A stretch of DNA of 5,288 nt, taken from NCBI GenBank assembly GCA_022574115.1, contig JACZSS010000248.1, positions 1-5,288 of the forward strand. The letters are read 5' to 3'. A program made the translations under genes and the position numbers. Positions 1 through 5,279 of the stretch are shown in pieces. This DNA is from Candidatus Heimdallarchaeota archaeon (GTDB taxonomy: Archaea; Asgardarchaeota; Heimdallarchaeia; Heimdallarchaeales; Kariarchaeaceae). Numbering within the stretch: the first letter of the stretch is position 1; each line of letters begins with the position of its first letter. Under the pieces are notes generated by a model, which saw only the letters and a list, made by a program, of their open reading frames with translations, did not search any database and had not been told where the DNA came from.

Positions 1-1
1 T

Positions 2-196
2 TTTTTGGGAATATTTTTCGCGGTAATTGAATTTAGGAATCTGATCAAATATCAACCCAAGCTGGTTAGCAAGCATATTACAAAAGAAGAGAAAAATAAA
101 CGTTTGGCCATGTTCGTCTCAGATTTATTTGAGGAGGATATATCGTTTGAAGAATTGGAGAAGAATAAAAACCAAAATGAACCTATCGATCCCTAG
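2..196 (+). CDS. C-terminal end of an unidentified, possibly membrane-anchored protein (5' truncated)
   Basis: The reading frame is open from the left edge (TTT at base 2) to a TAG at 194-196, giving 65 visible residues, so the true start almost certainly lies outside the window. A TTG at base 5 could formally start translation, but nothing like a ribosome binding site can be seen. The visible part begins with a short hydrophobic stretch (FLGIFFAVIEF) that may be the end of a transmembrane helix. A basic segment (KYQPKLVSKHITKEEKNKR) follows, and then a strongly acidic, probably disordered tail (LFEEDISFEELEKNKN). That pattern would fit a membrane protein with a cytoplasmic C-terminal tail, but this is inference. 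I do not recognise the family. The last 14 bases overlap the 3' end of the opposing GlmU-like gene. The chance that this is a real coding end is fair, since the frame stays open and the composition looks protein-like. Confidence 0.5.
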   Translation, partial: FLGIFFAVIEFRNLIKYQPKLVSKHITKEEKNKRLAMFVSDLFEEDISFEELEKNKNQNEPIDP

Positions 197-1415
197 AAAC
201 AACCTCTCCTGAATTAATCCAAGTCCCCGATGCTAGTTTAACTCCTGGTAAAATACTCACCCCGATTCCAGTCTTGACATCATCCCCAGCAATTACACCC
301 AATTTTCGCCTACCACTATCCATTCTTTCATCATTGATAGTTACCTTGATGTTTTTTGAATCGTGTCGTAGATTGGCTACAATGGTACCTGCTCCTAAAT
401 TACAATTTTTACCAAAAATAGAATCTCCGACGTAGGAGAGATGTGCTGCACGTGTATTCTCATAAATAATCGAATTTTTTATTTCGCACGCATTTCCGAT
501 CCTGACTTTTTTCCCAATGTAACTATATGATCTGATATAGCAATTTGGACCGACATCAGCTTCTTCATCAATATAAACTGGACCTTCAATATAGGTTCCA
601 CTCCGGATTGTAGCAGTTTTAGCTACGTATACATTTCCCTTGATGAATGTACCGTCTTCGATGGTGCCTTGTACCAAATAATTTTGCTGTTCTATTTTCA
701 TAAGATATTCATTGGCATCAATAATTTGCCAAGGATGCCCAATATCGAACCATCCTTCGTGACATTCAGTTACATGGAGAAAATGATTTTTCCTAGCCAA
801 AAGCGAGACCAGATCGGTGAGGTCGTATTCGCCTCGACTTGAAGGTTCGATACTAGAAAGTAATTCAACAGCGAGAGCTGGAAAAATAAAAATTCCCGCA
901 TTGATTATTGAATTGTTAGGTACCTTTGTAGGTTTCTCGTCTATTTCAGACAAGTAACCATCGTCGATTTTTAGTACGCCAAACTTACTAGCATCATCGA
1001 CTTTGACACCTAATATCGACGATTGATTATTATTTGCAAACTCATCTAGCATGAGATTAATATGGTTATGAACAATGAGATCACCATAAATGACCATAAA
1101 ATGCCCCGATGGTTTTTCTATTTCTTCAAATGCAGTTAATAAGGCATTTGCAGTACCGATCATTTCTTTCTGGTGAATAAAATTTATTTTAGAATTTACA
1201 GAGCTATTATACCAAGATCTAACCTCGGTTTGTATCAGTGATTCAAAGTAATGCGTAATCACAACTATTTCTGAGATGGATTCTCTAAAAATGAGTTGGT
1301 CTATTATTCGCTTAAGAATAGGAGAACCTGCAATTTCGAGGAGATGTTTTGGACGAGTAGAGGTTACTGGTAGCAATCTTGTCCCTTTTCCAGCAGCCAA
1401 TACTATTACTTTCAT
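183..1415 (-). CDS. glmU: GlmU-like bifunctional sugar-1-phosphate nucleotidyltransferase / amino-sugar-1-phosphate acetyltransferase
   Basis: This 410-residue protein combines an N-terminal nucleotidyltransferase with a C-terminal left-handed beta-helix acyltransferase. The N-terminal part (about 1-240) has the signature AAGKGTRLLPVTSTRPK at 7-23, which binds the nucleotide phosphates. It also has the metal-binding YGD at 110-112, EKP at 160-162, INAG at 171-174, GEYDLTD at 195-201 and WFDIGHPW at 222-229. From about 250 the sequence becomes hexapeptide repeats (I-x-x-G/A-x type). AHLSYVGDS around 324-332 carries His325, which matches the catalytic histidine of E. coli GlmU, and Asn348 in GAGTIVANL also matches. 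The length and order resemble the archaeal enzyme family typified by Sulfolobus ST0452. The likely role is cytoplasmic synthesis of UDP-GlcNAc or related nucleotide sugars for protein or surface glycosylation. Exact sugar and NTP preference cannot be read from sequence, and dTDP-glucose-type activity is possible. ATG at 1415 is chosen because the signature starts at residue 7 and a TATA-like box lies 26 nt upstream. Confidence 0.93.
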   Translation of the reverse strand: MKVIVLAAGKGTRLLPVTSTRPKHLLEIAGSPILKRIIDQLIFRESISEIVVITHYFESLIQTEVRSWYNSSVNSKINFIHQKEMIGTANALLTAFEEIEKPSGHFMVIYGDLIVHNHINLMLDEFANNNQSSILGVKVDDASKFGVLKIDDGYLSEIDEKPTKVPNNSIINAGIFIFPALAVELLSSIEPSSRGEYDLTDLVSLLARKNHFLHVTECHEGWFDIGHPWQIIDANEYLMKIEQQNYLVQGTIEDGTFIKGNVYVAKTATIRSGTYIEGPVYIDEEADVGPNCYIRSYSYIGKKVRIGNACEIKNSIIYENTRAAHLSYVGDSIFGKNCNLGAGTIVANLRHDSKNIKVTINDERMDSGRRKLGVIAGDDVKTGIGVSILPGVKLASGTWINSGEVVSRDR

Positions 1416-1437
1416 TAGTTAACTGACTGCCATTGAT

Positions 1438-1445
1438 GATATAAT
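1438..1445 (-). promoter_or_regulatory. TATA-like box of the GlmU-like gene
   Basis: Read on the minus strand the sequence is ATTATATC. Its centre lies about 26 nt before the ATG at 1415, the usual distance from an archaeal TATA box to the transcription start. No Shine-Dalgarno sequence precedes the ATG (GTCAGTTAACTA). Together these suggest a leaderless transcript starting at or beside the ATG. AT-rich DNA produces such matches by chance, so this is a prediction. Confidence 0.4.
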
Positions 1446-1512
1446 GTGTTCCAATTTTTTACTTGGAAAATGTCAATTAAAAAAAACGAAAGGATTGTTT
1501 GACATCAATTCA

Positions 1513-1523
1513 TTAAAATAAAA
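1513..1523 (+). promoter_or_regulatory. Candidate TATA-like element for rps15
   Basis: TTAAAATAAAA is the best AT-rich element upstream of rps15 in the divergent gap. A TATA box here would place transcription start near 1544 and give a leader of about 45 nt. The sequence 26 nt before the ATG is GC-rich (AGAGGCGGG), so a leaderless start is unlikely for this gene. The same gap also holds an A8 tract at 1479-1486 (T8 on the minus strand) and a T6 tract at 1455-1460, whose roles are unknown. Confidence 0.25.
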
Positions 1524-1575
1524 CCTCTTCAACTTGGCTAATGAGACTAACGGTCGAAAGAGGCGGGAAGTCATC

Positions 1576-1583
1576 GGAATGAT
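1576..1583 (+). promoter_or_regulatory. Possible Shine-Dalgarno sequence of rps15
   Basis: GGAATGAT ends 5 nt before the rps15 ATG. It resembles the archaeal consensus GGAGGTGAT with one gap and one mismatch, and the TGAT part could pair with the 16S rRNA tail. It supports the ATG at 1589. The match is partial, so it is only suggestive. Confidence 0.3.
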
Positions 1584-1588
1584 ATTTA

Positions 1589-2044
1589 ATGGCACGTATA
1601 CACAGTCGTGGTAAAGGAAAGGCAGGGTCAACTCGACCTTTCTTATCAGAAGCCCCAAGTTGGGTGAAAATGAAACCCAAAGAGATTGAACAATTGATAG
1701 TTCAGTTATCCAAGCAGGGAAACTCTCAAGCTGCAATTGGAATGATTTTAAGAGATCAATACGGAATCCCGTCAGTCAACCTCGTAGCTGGAAAAAAATT
1801 ACTGACAATTCTTAATGAAAATGATGTTGCACCGAGGTATCCAGAGGATTTGATATCACTCATTCGCAGAGCGATGAACTTGCGAAATCATCTCGCAGAA
1901 AACAAGAAAGACCTAATTAGCACTCATGGTTTACAAAGAATCGAATCAAAGATTTACAGACTGGCAGCTTATTACAGAAGAGTCAAAGTACTACCGGCTG
2001 ATTGGAAATACCGCCCAGCTACTGCTTCTGTACTGTTACGATAA
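1589..2044 (+). CDS. rps15: Small-subunit ribosomal protein uS15 (archaeal S15)
   Basis: The 151-residue product is a complete archaeal/eukaryotic-type uS15, a primary-binding protein of the small ribosomal subunit that contacts the central domain of 16S rRNA. The N-terminal extension opens with MARIHSRGKGKAGSTRP, followed by PSWVKMKPKEIEQLI (23-37) and the helical stretch IGMILRDQYGIP (50-61). The S15 core runs from about 84 to 141, with LRNHLAENKKDL (98-109), GLQRIESKIYRLAAYYRR (114-131) and the closing LPADWKY (135-141). Bacterial S15 is only about 89 residues, so this length and extension point to an archaeon. The ATG at 1589 is the only fitting start: an in-frame TGA lies three codons upstream. 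The C-terminal PATASVLLR is reminiscent of the eukaryotic ending. It is divergent from the GlmU-like gene and followed by HMG-CoA reductase after 92 bp. Confidence 0.97.
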   Translation: MARIHSRGKGKAGSTRPFLSEAPSWVKMKPKEIEQLIVQLSKQGNSQAAIGMILRDQYGIPSVNLVAGKKLLTILNENDVAPRYPEDLISLIRRAMNLRNHLAENKKDLISTHGLQRIESKIYRLAAYYRRVKVLPADWKYRPATASVLLR

Positions 2045-2107
2045 TCATCACAAGGATCATTTGACAAAAAGAACCTAACGCAAATTTCTAGCGGTGTTAA
2101 ACCGAGA

Positions 2108-2115
2108 TTTTTAAA
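2108..2115 (+). promoter_or_regulatory. TATA-like box of the HMG-CoA reductase gene
   Basis: TTTTTAAA is centred about 26 nt before the ATG at 2137 and is preceded by CCGAGA, a purine-containing stretch where a TFB-recognition element would sit. There is no Shine-Dalgarno sequence before the ATG (CGATGTTCCTAAA). The arrangement predicts a leaderless mRNA and a promoter separate from rps15. The T5 run could also help end rps15 transcription. Confidence 0.45.
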
Positions 2116-2136
2116 TTCCACTTCGATGTTCCTAAA

Positions 2137-3390
2137 ATGATGAGCTACACCTCTGAACTATCAGGGTTTCATAAGCTGAATAAGGTAGAAAAGATAGCCA
2201 AACTAAAAGAAATAATTGATTTGACCAATGAGGAAATTAATCATCTGAATGCAATTGATTCTCCAGTAACCATTGAAAATATGATTGGAGTCATGCCTGT
2301 TCCCATTGGCTTAGCTACAAATTTTTTGATAAATGGACAAGATCGATTAGTAACAATTGCGGTTGAAGAAGCATCGGTCGTAGCTGCAGCATCAAATGCC
2401 GCGAAAATAGCCAGAAAACATGGCGGTTTCTCGACAACCCATACCGACCCTATAATGATAGGACAAATACAGCTCTTAGATGTCCAAAATCCAGTTTTTT
2501 CCTCGCACAAAATCCTTTCTAAAAAACAGGAAATTCTCGATCTTGCAAATAAACAGGACCCAATTCTTGTGAAATTTGGAGGAGGTGCCATTGATTTAGA
2601 GACTCGGGTTATTGGAACTGCTGCTGGAGAGATGTTAATAATTCACTTACTCGTCAATTGCCTGGATGCAATGGGTGCAAATGCAGTAAATACAATGGTC
2701 GAGGCTTGCGCACCCTTATTGGAAGAAATTACTGGCGGACAAGCTCGGTTACGGATCATTAGTAATCTAGCAGATCGACGGGTTGTTCGAGCACGAGCAA
2801 TATTTGACAAGGAAATGCTTGGTGGGGATAATATTGTCGAAGCCATAATTGATGCATGGGCTTTTGCAGATGCAGACCCATATCGAGCAGCAACCCATAA
2901 TAAAGGAATAATGAATGCTATTTCAGCCGTTACTCTTGCTACTGCAAATGATTGGCGAGCTGTTGAAGCTGGAGCACACGCATACGCAGCAAGATTTGGT
3001 CATTATGGATCACTCACTTCATATGAGATTACGGAGGATGGACACTTAGCAGGAACCATCGAGCTCCCTTTAGCCCTCGGAACGATTGGTGGAGCAACAA
3101 AAATACATCCCATTGCACAAATTTGCCTCAAAATAATGAATGTAAAAAATGCCACAGAACTTGCCGAAATTATTGCTTGCGCAGGATTAGCACAAAATCT
3201 AGCTGCGTTACGCGCTCTTTCTGATGAAGGTATACAGAGAGGTCACATGAAGTTGCATGCCAGAAACTTAGCGGGTTCAATTAGTGGTATCAAATCTCAT
3301 GAAATTGAAGTGGTTGTTAAAACCATGCTTTCTGAAGGTGTTGTTCGCGCGGACAAAGCGGAAGAGATCCTTGCTAACATTAGAAAATAA
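2137..3390 (+). CDS. mvaA: Hydroxymethylglutaryl-CoA reductase, class II (bacterial type)
   Basis: This 417-residue enzyme interconverts HMG-CoA and mevalonate plus CoA using a nicotinamide cofactor; in archaea the step supplies isoprenoid lipids. Family signatures are clear: IGVMPVPIGLATNFLING (50-67), VEEASVVAAASNAAKIARK (76-94), DAMGANAVNTMVEACAP (177-193), THNKGIMNA (253-261), NDWRAVEAGAHAYAARFG (271-288) and GHMKLHARN (369-377). The four catalytic residues of the family align as Glu78, Lys256, Asp272 and His370. The VVAAASN and DAMGAN sequences, soluble architecture and length (about 428 in Pseudomonas mevalonii) place it in class II, not the class I form of most archaea and eukaryotes. 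Class II is known in Archaeoglobus and Thermoplasmatales and is thought to come from bacteria by transfer. NADH versus NADPH preference cannot be read here. EEAS stands where EEPS is common. ATG 2137 is the first in-frame ATG after an upstream stop at 2098; the second ATG at 2140 is an alternative. Confidence 0.96.
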   Translation: MMSYTSELSGFHKLNKVEKIAKLKEIIDLTNEEINHLNAIDSPVTIENMIGVMPVPIGLATNFLINGQDRLVTIAVEEASVVAAASNAAKIARKHGGFSTTHTDPIMIGQIQLLDVQNPVFSSHKILSKKQEILDLANKQDPILVKFGGGAIDLETRVIGTAAGEMLIIHLLVNCLDAMGANAVNTMVEACAPLLEEITGGQARLRIISNLADRRVVRARAIFDKEMLGGDNIVEAIIDAWAFADADPYRAATHNKGIMNAISAVTLATANDWRAVEAGAHAYAARFGHYGSLTSYEITEDGHLAGTIELPLALGTIGGATKIHPIAQICLKIMNVKNATELAEIIACAGLAQNLAALRALSDEGIQRGHMKLHARNLAGSISGIKSHEIEVVVKTMLSEGVVRADKAEEILANIRK

Positions 3391-3441
3391 AGTCTAATAG
3401 ATTCTGTCCACATTTTCAACGAAATTCATTCTCTATAATTC

Positions 3442-3446
3442 TTTTT
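3442..3446 (+). terminator. Possible T-run terminator after HMG-CoA reductase
   Basis: TTTTT lies about 50 nt past the HMG-CoA reductase stop codon, within the 98-bp gap before the RuBisCO gene. Archaeal RNA polymerase can terminate at runs of five or more T without a hairpin. In AT-rich DNA such a run is weak evidence, and none of the gaps holds a convincing hairpin. Confidence 0.2.
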
Positions 3447-3456
3447 CATCAATAAA

Positions 3457-3464
3457 GATTATTA
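3457..3464 (+). promoter_or_regulatory. Weak TATA-like element of the RuBisCO gene
   Basis: GATTATTA is centred about 28 nt before the RuBisCO ATG, close to the leaderless spacing seen for two other genes here. CTATAATT at 3433-3440 is a better TATA match, but it would give a leader of about 25-30 nt. In that case AGGAA at 3481-3485 could act as a ribosome binding site, though it lies only 3 nt from the ATG. I cannot decide between the two. Confidence 0.25.
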
Positions 3465-3488
3465 CGATTTACAAATCATCAGGAATCT

Positions 3489-4790
3489 ATGTCGTATTCA
3501 GATGAAGAATTCTTTCAACCAGGCTTAGATTTTGATTCCGAGAAATTTGTGGTTGTCGACTTCGATTTCCACAGAAATCCACCAGCAAGTCTTGAAAGAA
3601 TTTATCGTGAAATTCCAGCAGAATCAAGTATTGGAACTTGGCAAAAAGTTCACACCATGACAGATTTTATTTTGAAAAATTTGTCAGCAAGGACGGTTTA
3701 CGCAAAAAAAATAGACGCAGATTTTGCCCAGATTAAAGTGGCTTATCCCATTACATTGTTTGAACCAAATAACTTACCTCAAATGTTTTCATTATTCGCT
3801 GGAAATGTGTACGGGATGAACACGGTTAGTTACTTAAGAATCACGGACGTGCAAATACCTGACGAGCTGGTAAACAGTTATCCCGGACCTGAATTTGGCG
3901 TACAAGGAATTTATGATGTTCTGGGTTTAAAAAAAGGTCCGATTCTCGGTTCGATAATTAAACCTAAATTAGGCTCCCCGCCTGATATTCATGCCAACAC
4001 CGCATATTCAACCTGGAAAGGAGGAATTACATGGATTAAAGATGATGAACCAATGACTAATCAGGATTTTTGTCCCTTTGAGGATCGCATTACAAAAGTG
4101 TTGGAGTATGCTGATCAAATTAAATCGGAACAGGGACGCCAAGTTATCTATGCTTGTAATATTACAGGACCAATCGACAAAATGCTCAAGAGAGCTGAAT
4201 TTGTTGTAGATCATGGTGGAAAATGTTTAATGATGGATGTTATTACCGTAGGATGGGCAGGAGTTCAGTTCATCAGAGAACAAGGTTTTAATTTACCAAT
4301 TCATGCTCATCGGGCAATGCATGGAGCAATTACCAAGCATCGTAAGCATGGAATTCACATGAGAGTAATAGCCAAAGCCTTTAGGTTAGCTGGAGTGGAC
4401 GGGATCCACACGGGAACAATTTATGGTAAAATGGGCTACGGTGAACTTAAAGCGGACGAAGAAGAAGTATATGGTAGTAACGAAGCTTTGTTATCTGACC
4501 AATTTGGGAATCTTAAGCCAGTAATGCCAATTGCATCAGGAGGAGTTGGAGTGAAAAATATCGGAAAAATCATTAATGCACTTAAACCACATGTTGTCAT
4601 CACTGCAGGTGGTGGGGTACATGGTCATCCAAACGGATCTGAAGCAGGTGCAACTTCGATGGTTCAGGCCATGGAGGCAGCATTTGAAGACGTTGTTGAA
4701 GCTGATGACTTACTTAATTGGGCAAAAGAAAACAATAAAACAGAACTCCATCATGCCCTAGATACTGTTGCCGCAGGTTATTCTTCATAA
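3489..4790 (+). CDS. rbcL: Ribulose-1,5-bisphosphate carboxylase large subunit, archaeal form III-like, with unusual loop 6
   Basis: The 433-residue product has the RuBisCO N-terminal domain (about 20-130) and a TIM barrel (about 135-420). By spinach numbering these residues are present: E60 (Glu45), T65/W66 (Thr50, Trp51), N123 (Asn106), K175/K177 (Lys158, Lys160 in IKPKLG), carbamylated K201 with D203/E204 (Lys184, Asp186, Glu187 in WIKDDE), H294/R295 (His274, Arg275 in HAHRAMH), H327 (His307), K334 (Lys314), S379 (Ser350 in ASGG) and the GGGVHGHP phosphate loop (374-381). Retention of all of these argues against a catalytically dead form IV protein. The oddity is loop 6: YGKMGYGEL (312-320) instead of GKLEGE or GKMEGE. 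The form is uncertain, form III or a divergent III-like branch. Archaeal form III usually works in AMP/nucleoside salvage, producing 3-phosphoglycerate. No small subunit, phosphoribulokinase, AMP phosphorylase or ribose-1,5-bisphosphate isomerase gene is in the window. ATG 3489 is the first ATG after an in-frame TAA at 3453. Confidence 0.92.
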   Translation: MSYSDEEFFQPGLDFDSEKFVVVDFDFHRNPPASLERIYREIPAESSIGTWQKVHTMTDFILKNLSARTVYAKKIDADFAQIKVAYPITLFEPNNLPQMFSLFAGNVYGMNTVSYLRITDVQIPDELVNSYPGPEFGVQGIYDVLGLKKGPILGSIIKPKLGSPPDIHANTAYSTWKGGITWIKDDEPMTNQDFCPFEDRITKVLEYADQIKSEQGRQVIYACNITGPIDKMLKRAEFVVDHGGKCLMMDVITVGWAGVQFIREQGFNLPIHAHRAMHGAITKHRKHGIHMRVIAKAFRLAGVDGIHTGTIYGKMGYGELKADEEEVYGSNEALLSDQFGNLKPVMPIASGGVGVKNIGKIINALKPHVVITAGGGVHGHPNGSEAGATSMVQAMEAAFEDVVEADDLLNWAKENNKTELHHALDTVAAGYSS

Positions 4791-5279
4791 TCACAAAGAT
4801 CCAGCAAAGAAGTCTTCCCGAGGCGGATCAATAAAATCAAAACTTTTAGAAGACTTTGTAAACATAGTATACAACGGTGAACGTTGCAAAAATTTATGCT
4901 GATCTAAGGCAGGATGAATTCTTGGAATTGACAATTCGGCATAATTTATATTCGGAACCAGTTTTCCATCTTTTTTCAATAGATACCCAGGACCCCCAAG
5001 CTGGTCAATAGTTTCAATATCTGTTTTTTCCTCCTTAGCATCGAGCGTAAAGAAACGGGTCGTCATTTCATTAGATGGATTTAGTACAATGCTTACATAT
5101 GCTGGCGGAACCAGTGCAAATTGTAGAGGAAGGAAGGTGAACAACAAGAAATCAGTAACAAATCCTTTGTTATTCCACCGTTGAAGAATTAATCGGCAAT
5201 TGGAATCGAGTCCCTGGATAATTCTTCCAAACCTAAACCCCCGTTTGCTGTCAGGTAATGATTTTCCGATATAGCTCAT
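4791..5279 (-). CDS. Hypothetical protein, possibly 5' truncated by the window edge
   Basis: A 162-codon frame runs from ATG at 5279 to TGA at 4791-4793. I do not recognise the family. The N-terminal 40 residues are rich in basic residues (DSKRGFRFGR, RWNNKGF). A hydrophobic segment follows at about 40-66 (FVTDFLLFTFLPLQFALVPP and on to AYVSIVL); it contains Asp43 and three prolines, so it may be a buried beta-rich core rather than a membrane helix. Then come a charged, probably exposed stretch (DAKEEKTDIET) and a Gly/Pro-containing segment GGPGYLLKKDGKLVP (95-109). The C-terminal end is rich in Phe, Ser and Asp. No zinc-binding cysteine set or nucleotide-binding motif is visible; the one cysteine is Cys28. 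The three codons before the ATG (TTC GCC TCA) contain no stop and no ribosome binding site, so the real start may lie beyond base 5288. The stop codon directly abuts the RuBisCO stop. It is likely a real gene, with unknown function. Confidence 0.6.
   Translation of the reverse strand: MSYIGKSLPDSKRGFRFGRIIQGLDSNCRLILQRWNNKGFVTDFLLFTFLPLQFALVPPAYVSIVLNPSNEMTTRFFTLDAKEEKTDIETIDQLGGPGYLLKKDGKLVPNINYAELSIPRIHPALDQHKFLQRSPLYTMFTKSSKSFDFIDPPREDFFAGSL

Noticed and set aside
131..140. GAGGAGGATA resembling a strong ribosome binding site
   Set aside because: It lies inside the left-edge coding frame, and no plausible start codon with an open frame follows at the right distance.
1473..1736. 87-codon open frame on the minus strand across the start of rps15
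   Set aside because: It is antisense to the well-supported uS15 coding region, has no recognisable product and no promoter or ribosome binding site.
2241..2591. 116-codon open frame on the minus strand inside the HMG-CoA reductase gene
   Set aside because: It is antisense to a fully conserved enzyme, with low-complexity Cys/Ser/Phe-rich translation typical of a shadow frame.
2643..2846. 67-codon minus-strand frame inside the HMG-CoA reductase gene
   Set aside because: Shadow frame opposite conserved DAMGAN and downstream motifs; nothing supports expression.
4008..4214. 68-codon minus-strand frame inside the RuBisCO gene
   Set aside because: Antisense to the catalytic lysine region; no family resemblance.
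4576..4761. 61-codon plus-strand frame overlapping the 3' part of the RuBisCO gene
   Set aside because: It is a different frame of the same strand over conserved phosphate-binding sequence, with an implausible composition.
3489..4790. Calling the RuBisCO a form IV RuBisCO-like protein because of the altered loop 6
   Set aside because: Form IV proteins usually lose several active-site residues; here all other aligned catalytic and ligand positions are kept, so a III-like carboxylase is more likely.
1589..4790. Treating rps15, HMG-CoA reductase and RuBisCO as one operon
   Set aside because: The genes are same-stranded, but gaps of 92 and 98 bp contain TATA-like elements and a T-run, and the functions are unrelated.
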